Shown here: in pieces, positions 16,029-25,190 of the stretch
Numbering within the stretch: the stretch's first letter is position 1
Layout: each line of letters begins with the position of its first letter
From: Rhodobacter sp.
GTDB lineage: Bacteria; Pseudomonadota; Alphaproteobacteria; Rhodobacterales; Rhodobacteraceae
Length of the DNA: 64,000 nucleotides
Direction: 5' to 3'
Assembly (NCBI GenBank): GCA_027490955.1
Contig: JAIXXB010000003.1
Location: 35,629 to 99,628 of the forward strand
The notes under the pieces: generated by a model
Seen by the model: the letters and a program-made list of their open reading frames with translations, nothing else
Databases searched by the model: none
What the model was told of the DNA's origin: nothing
Made by a program: the position numbers and the translations under genes

Positions 16029-16740
16029 TTTGCCCCCGCATCATCGTGCCCAGCGCTGCACCCAAAATCATGCCCGCCATAATCCCCGCCGTGGGCGACA
16101 GTGCCACGCTCGCCAGCGCCGTGCCCGCCAGCGCCGCCGCAATCACGGGCAATTGCGCGCGTTTCAAAATCGACAGCAACAGCGCCAAAAACAACGCCGT
16201 CAACATAAAGCCAAGCCCTGCATCCAGCGCAGGCCATGCCGCCAGCGCCCCCGCCCCTGCCAAGGCCCCCAGCGCCGTGCCGCCCACCCATGCCGCATAG
16301 GCCACCAGCGCCAGCGCCGCGATAAACCCCGATGTCAGACGCTGCCCACGCGCAATCGCCCCCAAACCCGCGCCAAACACCTCATCGGTCAGACCAAAGC
16401 CCCAGATCATCGCCCCGCGTGGCGGCTGATCCAACCCCGCACTGCGCAAAAGGCTGGGGCCATACAGCACATGGCGCAGGCTCATCCCCACCAAAGTGGC
16501 CACCATCACCCAAAACCCCGCCCCTGCCGCAATCAGCGCAATGGCCATAAACTGCGCCGCCCCCGAATACATCAGCAGCGACATGGCCACCGCCTCAATG
16601 GGCGATAGCCCCGCCTTTGTCGCCGCCACGCCAAAAGAAAAGGCAATCGGCAGATAGCCCAGCATGATGGGCAAACCCACCAGCACACCGCGGCGGATGT
16701 CTTGCGCGCGCCCCGCTTGCGCGCCCTCATCTTGCGCCAT
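16018..16740 (-). CDS. azlC: AzlC-family branched-chain amino acid permease
   Basis: 240 residues, polytopic, with AzlC hallmarks: GVLVGLPIMLGYLPIAFSFG, MYSGAAQFMAIALIAAG and LRHVLYGPSL. With AzlD it forms a branched-chain amino acid efflux pair. The start at ATG 16740 is preferred; upstream in-frame extensions run into a GGATATTTG element. The tail of that element, GTGAAAGGG, supplies the purine-rich ribosome binding site. Confidence 0.9.
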   Translation of the reverse strand: MAQDEGAQAGRAQDIRRGVLVGLPIMLGYLPIAFSFGVAATKAGLSPIEAVAMSLLMYSGAAQFMAIALIAAGAGFWVMVATLVGMSLRHVLYGPSLLRSAGLDQPPRGAMIWGFGLTDEVFGAGLGAIARGQRLTSGFIAALALVAYAAWVGGTALGALAGAGALAAWPALDAGLGFMLTALFLALLLSILKRAQLPVIAAALAGTALASVALSPTAGIMAGMILGAALGTMMRGQNAG

Positions 16741-16748
16741 CTTGCGCC

Positions 16749-16814
16749 CTTTCACTTTGGCCCAAATATCCTTGGGGTGAATGGCCCAAAGGGCCAGAGG
16801 GGGCAAGCCCCCTT
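16749..16814 (-). repeat. GGATATTTG element with two hairpins, between gcvP and azlC
   Basis: A full-length copy of the dispersed element. On the minus strand the order is a GGGGGCTTGCCCCC hairpin, a GGCCC-TTT-GGGCC hairpin, CACCCCAAGGATATTTG, then GGCCAAAGTGAAAG. It starts 14 bases after the gcvP stop and ends against the azlC start, so it fills the whole gap between the two genes. Confidence 0.75.
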
Positions 16815-16827
16815 ACCACCCCGCCCG

Positions 16828-19680
16828 CTATTCTGCGGCGGGCAGATATTCCTCTAGGGGCGGGCAGATGCAAATCAGATTGCGGTCGCCAAAGACATTA
16901 TCGACACGGCCCACGGGCGGCCAGTATTTGTCAATGCGAAAGGCACCGGGCGGAAAGCAGCCCTGCGCGCGCGGATAGACGCGCGTCCACTCGGCCACCA
17001 AATCCTCGACAGTGTGCGGGGCGTGGCGCAGCGGGCTGTCTTCTGGTGCAATCTCGCCTGCTTCGACTGCTGCAATCTCGGCGCGGATCGCAAGTAAGGC
17101 TGTGACAAAGCGGTCAATCTCGGCCTTGGTCTCGCTCTCGGTGGGTTCGACCATCAGCGTGCCCGCCACGGGCCAACTCATGGTGGGGGCGTGAAACCCA
17201 TTGTCAATCAATCGCTTGGCAATATCATCCACAGTCACCCCGCAGGCCGCAAAGGGGCGCGTGTCCAAAATACATTCATGCGCCACACGGCCCTTATTGC
17301 CCATGAATAAGATAGGATAGGCCCCTTTCAGCTGTGCTGCGATGTAATTGGCATTCAAAATCGCCACCTTTGTCGCCTGCGTCAGCCCCGCCCCGCCCAT
17401 CATCAAACAATAGGCCCAAGAGATCAGCAGAATCGAGGCCGAACCATAAGGCGCGGCCGAAACTGCCCCGCCGCGCGCGTCATCATCCTTTGCATCACGC
17501 GGATCGCGCGGCAGGTAGGGGGCCAGATGCGCCTTTACCCCTATCGGCCCCATACCAGGCCCGCCGCCGCCATGCGGAATGGCAAAGGTCTTGTGCAGGT
17601 TCAAATGGCTGACATCGCTGCCAATCTCGCCGGGTTTAACCAGCCCCACCAGCGCATTCATATTTGCCCCGTCCAAGTAAACTTGCCCGCCATGCGCATG
17701 GGTGATGCGGCAAATCTCGCGCACTGTTTCCTCGAACACGCCATGGGTGCTGGGATAGGTGATCATGCAGGCGGCCAGCCGATCCCCCGCCTCTGCCGCC
17801 TTGGTGGCAAAATCCACCATATCCACATCGCCATTGGGTGCCGACTGCACCACCACCACCTCCATCCCCGCCATCTGCGCCGATGCAGGGTTCGTGCCAT
17901 GTGCCGACATTGGAATCAGGCAAATCTTGCGCTGGCTATCCCCGTTTGCGCGGTGATAGGCGGCAATGGTCAGCAGCCCCGCATATTCCCCCTGCGCGCC
18001 CGAATTGGGCTGCATGGAAAACGCCTCATACCCTGTGATTTCGCACAGCTTTTGCGTCAGATCACCAATCGCCTCGCTGTAACCTTGCACCTGATCGGCA
18101 GGGGCAAAGGGGTGGATGCTGGCAAATTCGGGCCAGGTGATGGGCATCATTTCCGCCGCTGCATTCAGCTTCATCGTGCAAGAGCCCAAGGGGATCATCG
18201 CGCGATCCAGCGCCAAATCGCGGTCAGACAATCGGCGCATATAGCGCATCATTTCCGATTCTGCGCGGTTCATGTGAAATACGGGATGGGTGAGAAATGG
18301 CGTATTTCTAAGCATCTGTTCAGGAAAGGCCAATTCCCCCCGATGCGGCGGCACGCCATCGATGCCAAAGGCGCGCAGCACGCGGGTCAGAATCTCTTCC
18401 GTTGTGGTTTCATCCACCGAAATCCCAACATGATCCGCGCCCACCTTGCGAAAGTTCAGCCCCTCGGCCCGCGCTGCGGCCAAAATACCTGCTTGGCCCA
18501 CCCCCACCTCGACTGTAATCGTGTCAAAAAACGCATCGGGCGCTACTTTGGCCCCTGCCGCGCGCAGGGCGCGGGCCAGACGGCTGGCTGAAAAATGCAC
18601 CCTCTCGGCAATGGCGCGCAGCCCCTTGGGCCCATGAAATACTGCGTAAAATCCTGCCATCACGGCCAGCAATGCCTGCGCTGTGCAAACATTCGATGTG
18701 GCCTTTTCGCGGCGGATATGCTGCTCGCGGGTTTGCAGGGCAAGGCGCAGGGCGCGGTGGCCACGCGCGTCCACCGACACGCCCACAATCCGGCCCGGCA
18801 TGGCGCGCTTATAGCTCTCGCGGCAGGCGAAAAATGCCGCATGCGGCCCGCCAAAGCCCAAAGGCACGCCAAAACGCTGGCTTGACCCAATCGCAATATC
18901 CGCCCCCATCGCGCCCGCATCTTTCAACAGCACCAAGGCCAGCAGGTCTGTTGCCACAATCCCCAGCGCCCCCGCGCTGTGCAACGCGCTGATTTCGGGG
19001 GTGAAATCGCGGATATGGCCATAACTTCCGGGATATTGGAAAATCGCGCCGAACACCTGTTCAGCAACCAAAGCTTCGGGCGCGGCGACAGTGACAGCAA
19101 TGCCCAAAGCCTGCGCGCGGGTTTTGATCACGGCAATGGTTTGCGGATGGCAGCCATGATCCACAAAGAACCCCAGCGCGGTTGATTTTGCAACGCGCTG
19201 CGCCATGGTCATCGCCTCTGCCGCTGCGGTTGCCTCGTCCAGCAGGCTGGCATTGGCCACGGGCAATCCCGTCAGGTCAGCCACCATGGTTTGATAGTTC
19301 AACAGCGCCTCAAGTCGGCCTTGGGCGATTTCGGGCTGATACGGGGTATAGGCCGTATACCACGCGGGATTTTCCAATATATTCCGTTGGATAGCGGGCG
19401 GTGTGACAGTGCCATAATAGCCCTGCCCGATCAGCGATGTCATCACCTTGTTCTTGGCCGCAACGCTGCGCATTTTCGCCAAAAGATCGCTTTCAGACAA
19501 AGGATGCCATGACAGCGGCGCAGATTGGCGGATGCTGGCGGGCACGGTTTCATCCATCAGCGCCTCTAAACTGGGCGCGCCGACCACGCGCAGCATGTCG
19601 TCCATTTCATCTGGCGATGGGCCGATATGGCGGCGGTTTGCAAAATCGTCGGGGTTATAGGCAATGGGGGTGAAAGCCAT
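16828..19680 (-). CDS. gcvP: Glycine dehydrogenase (decarboxylating), P protein
   Basis: 950 residues, the fused single-chain P protein of the glycine cleavage system. It decarboxylates glycine on PLP and passes the aminomethyl group to lipoyl-GcvH. Visible features are the N-terminal [17 protein letters not shown], the PLP-lysine motif [19 protein letters not shown] (Lys near residue 695) and [15 protein letters not shown] 19680 follows AAAGG. It is third in the gcvT-gcvH-gcvP operon, 37 bases after gcvH, and is controlled by the upstream glycine riboswitch. Confidence 0.97.
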   Translation of the reverse strand: MAFTPIAYNPDDFANRRHIGPSPDEMDDMLRVVGAPSLEALMDETVPASIRQSAPLSWHPLSESDLLAKMRSVAAKNKVMTSLIGQGYYGTVTPPAIQRNILENPAWYTAYTPYQPEIAQGRLEALLNYQTMVADLTGLPVANASLLDEATAAAEAMTMAQRVAKSTALGFFVDHGCHPQTIAVIKTRAQALGIAVTVAAPEALVAEQVFGAIFQYPGSYGHIRDFTPEISALHSAGALGIVATDLLALVLLKDAGAMGADIAIGSSQRFGVPLGFGGPHAAFFACRESYKRAMPGRIVGVSVDARGHRALRLALQTREQHIRREKATSNVCTAQALLAVMAGFYAVFHGPKGLRAIAERVHFSASRLARALRAAGAKVAPDAFFDTITVEVGVGQAGILAAARAEGLNFRKVGADHVGISVDETTTEEILTRVLRAFGIDGVPPHRGELAFPEQMLRNTPFLTHPVFHMNRAESEMMRYMRRLSDRDLALDRAMIPLGSCTMKLNAAAEMMPITWPEFASIHPFAPADQVQGYSEAIGDLTQKLCEITGYEAFSMQPNSGAQGEYAGLLTIAAYHRANGDSQRKICLIPMSAHGTNPASAQMAGMEVVVVQSAPNGDVDMVDFATKAAEAGDRLAACMITYPSTHGVFEETVREICRITHAHGGQVYLDGANMNALVGLVKPGEIGSDVSHLNLHKTFAIPHGGGGPGMGPIGVKAHLAPYLPRDPRDAKDDDARGGAVSAAPYGSASILLISWAYCLMMGGAGLTQATKVAILNANYIAAQLKGAYPILFMGNKGRVAHECILDTRPFAACGVTVDDIAKRLIDNGFHAPTMSWPVAGTLMVEPTESETKAEIDRFVTALLAIRAEIAAVEAGEIAPEDSPLRHAPHTVEDLVAEWTRVYPRAQGCFPPGAFRIDKYWPPVGRVDNVFGDRNLICICPPLEEYLPAAE

Positions 19681-19717
19681 AGCGGCACCTTTATGAATAT
19701 ACGTTCAGATTTCTGGG

Positions 19718-20077
19718 TCAGCCGATCAAATCGGCATATTCATCTTCGTCCATCAGATCATCCAGAACCGAAAGATCATCGACCCGCATCTTGAAAAACC
19801 ACGCCACGCCCGTGGGATCTTCGTTCACAAGTTCTGGATTCTCGACGATTTTTTGGTTCACGGCGACGATTTCACCATCCAAAGGTGCCAGAATATCCGA
19901 TGCGGCCTTCACGCTTTCGATCACCACCACATCATCGCCTGCGGTGACCATAGTTTCCACTTCGGGCAGTTCAACAAACACCACATCGCCCAGTTGCGTG
20001 GCCGCATATTCGGTGATGCCAACCACCACCAAATCGCCCTCGACGCGCAGCCATTCGTGGTCTTTCGTGTATTTCAT
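19718..20077 (-). CDS. gcvH: Glycine cleavage system H protein
   Basis: 119 residues. The lipoyl carrier of the glycine cleavage system. The lipoylation lysine is in VVIESVKAASDI (near residue 57), with the typical start YTKDHEWLRVEGD and the ending NEDPTGVAWFFKMRVDD. ATG is preceded by AGGAG at five bases. It lies 8 bases after gcvT and 37 before gcvP. Confidence 0.97.
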   Translation of the reverse strand: MKYTKDHEWLRVEGDLVVVGITEYAATQLGDVVFVELPEVETMVTAGDDVVVIESVKAASDILAPLDGEIVAVNQKIVENPELVNEDPTGVAWFFKMRVDDLSVLDDLMDEDEYADLIG

Positions 20078-20085
20078 GATCGCTC

Positions 20086-21249
20086 CTATCGTTTGTAACT
20101 TGTGGGGTGAAACGGCACTGCGCAGACGCGCAGCGGTGTCGGTTTTCCGCGCAAATCGCCCGCGATCTGCGTGCCAATCGTGCCGTAACTGGGCGGCAGA
20201 TAGCCCATGGCAATCGGGGCGTTCAGGCTGGGGCCAAACCCGCCCGAGGTGATGCGCCCAACCTGCGCCGCCCCGTCCAGCAGCACAGTGCCTTCGCGCA
20301 TCGGCGCGCGGCCTTCGGGGCGCAGCCCAACGCGCAAGCGGCTGACGCCATTGGATAATTCATCCAATATCCGTGCCGCGCCCGCAAATCCGCCCGCCCG
20401 CGCCCCGCCCGCGCGCCGCACCTTTTGAATGGCCCAAGCCAGCCCTGCCTCGACGGGCGAGGTGGTTTCATCAATGTCATGCCCATACAGCGGCATCCCC
20501 GCCTCAAGGCGCAGGCTGTCGCGCGCGCCAAGGCCAATGGGGGCCACTGCCTGCATGGCCAGCAGGCGGCTGGCAAAGGCGGCCACTTGCGGCACAGGGA
20601 TCGAGATTTCGAACCCATCCTCGCCCGTATAGCCCGACCGCGACACCCAAATATCGCCAAAAATCCGCGCCTGCATAAAGCGCATATTGGCCGTTTCGGG
20701 AATGATCTGCGCCAGCGCCGCCTCGGCCAGCGGCCCTTGCAGCGCCAGCAGCGCCCTATCTGAACACATGGTCAGCTTGGCGCAGCGAAGATGCGCCTGC
20801 AGATGCGCAAAATCCGCCGCTTTGCAGGCGGCATTGACCACAATCAGAAAATGATCCCCGCGATGGGCGATCATCAGGTCATCCAAAATCCCGCCTGCGT
20901 CATTGGTCAGCATACCATAGCGCTGGTGCCACGGCGCAAGGCCCGCCACATCAATCGGCATCAACCGTTCCAAATCCAGCGCCAATTCTTCCATCGTTCC
21001 AATTGGATAGGCCAGAATCTGCCCCATATGGGATACATCGAACAGCCCCGCCTTGGCGCGCGTGTGCAGATGTTCGCCCATTACGCCCATTGGATATTGC
21101 ACAGGCATATCATAGCCCGCAAAGCCCACCATTTTGCCGCCCAATTCCAGATGCACATCATGCAGCGGCAGCCGCAAAAGCCCAGAGTTTTGATCGCTCA
21201 CATCCGCCCCCAGCATCGCGTGGCCATAGGCCAGCACCGTTACAGGCAT
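20086..21249 (-). CDS. gcvT: Aminomethyltransferase, glycine cleavage T protein
   Basis: 387 residues from ATG 21249. It transfers the methylene group from aminomethyl-lipoyl GcvH to tetrahydrofolate. Signatures are KMVGFAGYDMPVQYPMG, LFDVSHMGQIL, GYTGEDGFEISIP and LRLEAGMPLYGHDIDE. The start is uncertain. ATG 21249 has AAGG five bases upstream and sits just below the riboswitch. GTG 21201 (preceded by GGGGGCGGA) would give a protein beginning like most GcvT. First gene of the gcvTHP operon. Confidence 0.95.
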   Translation of the reverse strand: MPVTVLAYGHAMLGADVSDQNSGLLRLPLHDVHLELGGKMVGFAGYDMPVQYPMGVMGEHLHTRAKAGLFDVSHMGQILAYPIGTMEELALDLERLMPIDVAGLAPWHQRYGMLTNDAGGILDDLMIAHRGDHFLIVVNAACKAADFAHLQAHLRCAKLTMCSDRALLALQGPLAEAALAQIIPETANMRFMQARIFGDIWVSRSGYTGEDGFEISIPVPQVAAFASRLLAMQAVAPIGLGARDSLRLEAGMPLYGHDIDETTSPVEAGLAWAIQKVRRAGGARAGGFAGAARILDELSNGVSRLRVGLRPEGRAPMREGTVLLDGAAQVGRITSGGFGPSLNAPIAMGYLPPSYGTIGTQIAGDLRGKPTPLRVCAVPFHPTSYKR

Positions 21250-21260
21250 AACGCCTTATG

Positions 21261-21430
21261 GTGCCCCCTCTGTCCCTGCCCAGCCAAAAAGCTGGGCGCC
21301 TGAGATCGTTATCCCTTCGGCGGGCGCACGCGCCACTCTCCAGAGCTTCGCTGCCAGAACGGTTCATTTGCCTGAGAGTTTACCGGGGCGGTTGCTCCTT
21401 CGGCATTCGACTGAACGAATTCTCCCGATC
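21261..21430 (-). ncRNA. Tandem glycine riboswitch (two gcvT aptamers) controlling gcvTHP
   Basis: On the minus strand two consecutive aptamers are readable. Aptamer 1 runs from CGGGAGA through GCCGAAGGAGCAA and AAACTCTCAGGCAAA to CTCTGGAGAG. Aptamer 2 continues with CGCCGAAGGGATAACGATCT, CTCAGGCGCC, a GCCCAGCTTTTTGGCTGGGC stem and GGGACAGAGGGGG. The GCCGAAGG and CTCAGGC blocks are the hallmarks of the gcvT glycine riboswitch class. The 3' end lies about 12 bases before the gcvT ATG, so control of ribosome access is likely. Glycine binding normally turns on glycine cleavage genes. Confidence 0.93.
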
Positions 21431-21474
21431 TGACGCCTTATTGGTAGCCAGCCCAGCGCCCAAGGGCAAGGGCG

Positions 21475-21536
21475 AAAATCGACCCATTGCCGATTTTTAG
21501 CGACAGGGGCAAAGCCCCGCCCAAAGCAGGGGCAGG
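21475..21536. terminator. Hairpins between gltX and the gcv riboswitch
   Basis: AAAATCG (21475-21481) pairs with CGATTTTT (21491-21498). A GGGGCAAAGCCCC hairpin and a GGGGCAGGCCCC hairpin follow towards gltX. These lie downstream of the gltX stop on the minus strand and upstream of the gcv promoter, so they are the best candidates for ending gltX transcripts. The stems are short and the T-run is on only one side. Confidence 0.35.
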
Positions 21537-21563
21537 CCCCCTAGGCCAAAGGGTCAGCAAGGG

Positions 21564-22898
21564 TTAAAGCTGCGGGCGTTTTTGCAGCAGCGGCAGCACA
21601 TCGGCCATTTCGGGGCCAGCGTCCAGCCCCGTGATCGCGCGGCGCAGCGGGCGAAACAGCGCGCCGCCCTTGCGGCCCGTTGCCTCGCGCACCGCCGTTG
21701 TCCATTCGCCCCATGTGGCGGGCGTCCATGGCTGCGGCGGCAACATATCGAAGGCGGTTTTGACGAAGTCGCGGTCTTCTTCGGCGACCAAGGGCGTGGC
21801 CCCATCGCGCAGCAGCGTCCACCATTTGGCCAGATCATCCAATACAGTGATATTGGCCTTGGCCACGTTCCAGAACCCTTCGGCCAACCCGTCTGGCACG
21901 CCCAAGGCCCGAATCTTTGCCGCCACAGCGGGCAGGGGCAAAGATTGCACATGCGCGCGGGTCAGGGGGAACAAATCTTCGGCATCAAATTTGGTGGGGG
22001 CCGCGCCAAAACTGCCCACGTCAAAGCCGTCGATCAAATCTTGCATCGATGTGGCCAGTTCCACGGGTTTGCTAGACCCCAGCCGCGCCATCAGCGACAG
22101 CAGCGCCATCGGCTCTACCCCGCGCGCGCGCAAATCGCGCAAGGACAGCGTGCCAAGGCGTTTTGAAAGCTCCTCACCCCCCGCGCCCGTCAGCAGCGAG
22201 TGGTGGGCGAAACTGGGCGGGGTGCCACCCATCGCCTGCATGATCTGAATTTGCGTGGCGGTATTGGTCACATGATCGGCCCCGCGCACGATAAATGTCA
22301 CCCCCATATCGATATCATCGACGGATGAGGCAAAGGTATACAGCACCTGCCCATCGGCGCGGATCAGCACGGGGTCAGAGACGGAGGCCGCGTCAATCGA
22401 GATGTCGCCCAAAATCCCATCCGCCCATTCGATGCGGTTTTGATTCAGCAGGAAACGCCAGTAGCCCTCGCGCCCCTCGGCGCGCATGGCCGCGCGTGCC
22501 GCCTCGTCCAGACGGAAACTTGCGCGGTCGTAAACAGGCGGCTTGCCCATATTCAACTGTTTCTTGCGCTTCAAATCCAGCTCGGTCGGGGTTTCAAAAC
22601 ATTCGTAAAACCGCCCCGCAGCGCGCAGGCCATCTGCCGCCTCGCGGTAGCGATCCATGCGCAGCGATTGCTTTTCCACCCTGTCCCAATGCAGGCCCAG
22701 CCAATCCAGATCGGTCATGATCCCGTCGGCATATTCCTGTTTGGAACGCTCTTGATCCGTGTCATCCAGCCGCAGAATAAACGTGCCACCCGTTTTGCGG
22801 GCGATCAGATAATTCATCAAAGCGGTGCGCAGATTACCTACATGGATATAGCCCGTGGGGGATGGCGCAAAGCGGGTGACGGTTGGGCGGGTTGACAT
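21564..22898 (-). CDS. gltX: Glutamyl-tRNA synthetase
   Basis: 444 residues from ATG 22898 (AGGAG five bases upstream; an in-frame extension to 23027 has no support). Class I aminoacyl-tRNA synthetase charging tRNA with glutamate. It has the HIGH-type motif in RFAPSPTGYIHVGNLRTAL and the KMSKS-type motif in GGEELSKRLGTL. Alphaproteobacteria often carry two GltX paralogues, at least one non-discriminating. The short length and the ELSKRLG motif resemble the second paralogue, but the other copy is not in the window, so the specificity is open. Confidence 0.93.
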   Translation of the reverse strand: MSTRPTVTRFAPSPTGYIHVGNLRTALMNYLIARKTGGTFILRLDDTDQERSKQEYADGIMTDLDWLGLHWDRVEKQSLRMDRYREAADGLRAAGRFYECFETPTELDLKRKKQLNMGKPPVYDRASFRLDEAARAAMRAEGREGYWRFLLNQNRIEWADGILGDISIDAASVSDPVLIRADGQVLYTFASSVDDIDMGVTFIVRGADHVTNTATQIQIMQAMGGTPPSFAHHSLLTGAGGEELSKRLGTLSLRDLRARGVEPMALLSLMARLGSSKPVELATSMQDLIDGFDVGSFGAAPTKFDAEDLFPLTRAHVQSLPLPAVAAKIRALGVPDGLAEGFWNVAKANITVLDDLAKWWTLLRDGATPLVAEEDRDFVKTAFDMLPPQPWTPATWGEWTTAVREATGRKGGALFRPLRRAITGLDAGPEMADVLPLLQKRPQL

Positions 22899-23051
22899 GA
22901 CGGCTCCTATTTCTTGCGCCTTCCCTGTCATATCGCGGGCGAATTGTCCAATGGGAAAGGGGTGTTTCGTTTGGGCGGAAAAGGAAACGCATTGCGTTTT
23001 CCCGCCCAGATAACCCATCGTCGGCAAGACTCTGGCAGCATTTCAATCAAA

Positions 23052-23176
23052 GGCCAGCGCGCGCCACGGCGGAAGCGGAGCGCACGCCTGTGGCGTGGCG
23101 TGCGCTGGCCGGTGGCTTTGGGCCACCGGCTGGATTGCGGTCAGGGCGTTACATGGCCAAGGCGATGGCCTTGGCC
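23052..23176. other. Hairpin-rich intergenic block between leuA and gltX
   Basis: Three inverted repeats occur in succession. A 17-base arm (23052-23068) pairs with 23094-23110 with one mismatch. GCCGGTGGC (23108-23116) pairs with 23122-23130. GGCCAAGGC (23155-23163) pairs with 23168-23176. The last lies 7 bases after the leuA stop, so on the minus strand this block is the leuA 3' end. No U-tracts are present. These may be Rho-dependent or processing-protected ends. Confidence 0.5.
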
Positions 23177-23183
23177 AGCCCCC

Positions 23184-24758
23184 TTACGCATCCTTATAAT
23201 TCACGCCCTTCACATCGGCATCGGGCGCGGTTTTTTGGCGGCGCACGATCAGGCGGTTTAGCGCGTTCACATAGGCCTTCACGCTGGCCACAATCGTATC
23301 GGTATCGGCCGATTGCCCCGTGGCAATGCGCCCATCTTCTTCCAGCCGAATAGACACTGTCGCCTGCGCATCCGTGCCTGCGGTCACCGCATGCACCTGA
23401 TACAATTGCAAATGCGCCTCGTGCGGGAAAATCGCCCGCACCGCATTAAAGGCGGCATCCACTGGCCCATCGCCCGTGGCATCGGTGGCATGTTCCACCC
23501 CATCGACTGACAAGGTCAGTTCCGCCTCTTGTGGCCCCTCTGTGCCGCAAATCACCCGCAGGCGCTTGACCTGCAGAAAATCATGCGCGTCTTGCGTGGC
23601 CTCATCTGCCACCAGCGCAATCAGATCATCGTCGTAAACCTCTTTCTTGCGGTCAGCCAAGGCCTTGAACCGCACAAACAAATCATTCAGCTGATTGTCC
23701 GCCAGATCAAAGCCAAGCTCGCTCATTTTGCTGCGCAGCGCTGCGCGGCCCGAATGTTTGCCCATGGTCAGGTTTTTCTGATGCAGGCCAATATCCTCGG
23801 GGCGCATGATTTCGAAGGTTTCGACGTTTTTCAAAACCCCGTCTTGGTGAATCCCGCTTTCGTGCAAAAAGGCGTTCTTGCCGACAATCGCCTTGTTGAA
23901 CTGCACGGCAAAGCCTGACACCGCCGACACCCGCCGCGACAGGTTCATGATCTTGGTCGTATCAATGCCCGTGCGATAGGGCATAATGTCATTGCGCACT
24001 TTCATCGCCATGACCACCTCTTCCAGCGCGGTATTGCCCGCGCGTTCACCCAGACCATTGATCGTGCATTCAATCTGCCGCGCGCCTGCATCCACAGCGG
24101 CCAGCGCATTGGCCGTGGCCATGCCCAGATCGTTGTGGCAATGGGTGGCAAAGATCACGCCATCGGCGCCTGGAACCCGTTCCAGCAGCATACGGATCAA
24201 ATCGGCCGATTCGCGCGGGGCGGTATAGCCCACAGTGTCGGGAATATTGATCGTGCTGGCCCCTGCCTTGATCGCAATTTCCACCACGCGGCACAGGTAA
24301 TCATGTTCGGTGCGCGTGGCATCCATGGGCGACCATTGCACATTGTCGCACAGATTGCGCGCATGGGTCACTGTGTCGTGGATACGCTGGGCCATTTCGT
24401 CCATCGTCAGGTTTGGAATGGCGCGGTGCAGCGGCGATGTGCCGATAAAGGTATGGATACGGGGGCTGCGCGCGTGGCGCACTGCCTCCCAGCAGCGGTC
24501 GATATCTTTGAAATTGGCCCGCGCCAGACCGCAAATCGTGCTGTTCTTGGACAGTTTGGAAATTTCGGTCACGGCGGCAAAATCGCCTTCGGACGCAATG
24601 GGAAAGCCTGCTTCGATGATATCAACGCCCATCTCGTCCAAGAGGCTGGCGATCTCCAGCTTTTCCTCATGGGTCATGGTCGCGCCGGGGCTTTGTTCGC
24701 CATCGCGCAAAGTGGTGTCAAAAATCATCACGCGCGGCTGCGCAGATTTGTCGGTCAT
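23184..24758 (-). CDS. leuA: 2-isopropylmalate synthase
   Basis: 524 residues from ATG 24758 (AAGGA upstream). The first committed step of leucine synthesis, condensing acetyl-CoA with 2-oxoisovalerate. The catalytic barrel has IFDTTLRDGEQSPGATMT, the metal-site FATHCHNDLGMATANALAA and ECTINGLGERAGNTALEEVV, and FLHESGIHQDGVLKN. The C-terminal ~130 residues form the LeuA regulatory (leucine-binding) domain. A leucine-rich leader ORF with competing stem-loops lies upstream, pointing to attenuation-type control. Confidence 0.95.
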   Translation of the reverse strand: MTDKSAQPRVMIFDTTLRDGEQSPGATMTHEEKLEIASLLDEMGVDIIEAGFPIASEGDFAAVTEISKLSKNSTICGLARANFKDIDRCWEAVRHARSPRIHTFIGTSPLHRAIPNLTMDEMAQRIHDTVTHARNLCDNVQWSPMDATRTEHDYLCRVVEIAIKAGASTINIPDTVGYTAPRESADLIRMLLERVPGADGVIFATHCHNDLGMATANALAAVDAGARQIECTINGLGERAGNTALEEVVMAMKVRNDIMPYRTGIDTTKIMNLSRRVSAVSGFAVQFNKAIVGKNAFLHESGIHQDGVLKNVETFEIMRPEDIGLHQKNLTMGKHSGRAALRSKMSELGFDLADNQLNDLFVRFKALADRKKEVYDDDLIALVADEATQDAHDFLQVKRLRVICGTEGPQEAELTLSVDGVEHATDATGDGPVDAAFNAVRAIFPHEAHLQLYQVHAVTAGTDAQATVSIRLEEDGRIATGQSADTDTIVASVKAYVNALNRLIVRRQKTAPDADVKGVNYKDA

Positions 24759-24791
24759 TTTGGGAAATCCTTCGTCGGGGTTTGCTGCATC

Positions 24792-24839
24792 TTGGGCGCT
24801 GTCCCTAGCCGAGCGGTCGCGCCCAAAGGCACGCTCAGC
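24792..24839 (-). promoter_or_regulatory. Mutually exclusive stem arms between leader peptide and leuA (candidate attenuator)
   Basis: In transcript order there are four arms: A GCTGAGCG (24839-24832), B TTGGGCGC (24826-24819), C CGCTCGGC (24815-24808) and D GCGCCCAA (24799-24792). A pairs with C (one G-U) and B pairs perfectly with D. The two pairings cross and cannot easily coexist. Arm A begins inside the leader stop codon region, right after the leucine codons, as needed for ribosome-stalling control. No U-run follows D, so control could act on translation or on Rho access. Confidence 0.4.
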
Positions 24840-24933
24840 GGCGGGTAAGAAGCAGCAGCGCAGGCGCAGGCTGACGGGCAAGGCCAGCGGCCAAGCCAAA
24901 AGCAGCAAAAGAAAAAAGCGCGAGCGTTGTCAT
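24835..24933 (-). CDS. Leucine-rich leader peptide of leuA
   Basis: A 32-residue ORF beginning MTTLALFSF and ending PALLLLTRR, with four consecutive leucine codons (CTG CTG CTT CTT) four codons before the stop. It lies 76 bases upstream of leuA on the same strand. Tandem regulatory codons near the end of a short upstream ORF are the hallmark of amino-acid attenuation leaders, which are known for leuA in several alphaproteobacteria. The ribosome binding site is weak (GCGCCC before ATG), so the exact start is uncertain. Confidence 0.55.
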   Translation of the reverse strand: MTTLALFSFAAFGLAAGLARQPAPALLLLTRR

Positions 24934-25190
24934 GGGCGCAACTATACCCGCGCAAAAGGGAAAGAAAAGGGGGGTGGGCGGAAAAAGTTTGGCCCCCAAC
25001 CATGCACCGACCAAGCGCTGCACCCATCTGGGAAAGGGGGAGGGCCACGCCCCCCGTTTCTTGAACCAATGGCAAGCCGAATGGAGAACGCGGCAGCGCT
25101 AAAGCGGCGTGATTGCGCGCTTGGCCCTGTTGCCAATGCCCCGCGCTGACCTACCTGCCCCAGAACGCGTTACCGCAGCGCCCCTACGCG
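24934..25190. other. Gene-free region upstream of the leuA leader
   Basis: Between the leader ATG and the iteron array, no ORF with protein-like composition is seen on either strand. The stretch contains a purine-rich run (24955-24990) and a GGGGGAGGGCCACGCCCCCC hairpin-like sequence near 25034-25053. It presumably holds the divergent promoters for leuA and the SDR/photolyase operon, but I could not pick convincing -35/-10 pairs. Confidence 0.4.

Noticed and set aside
17527..18591. 354-codon plus-strand open frame within gcvP
   Set aside because: Antisense to gcvP with His/Arg/Cys-rich, low-complexity composition and no family resemblance.
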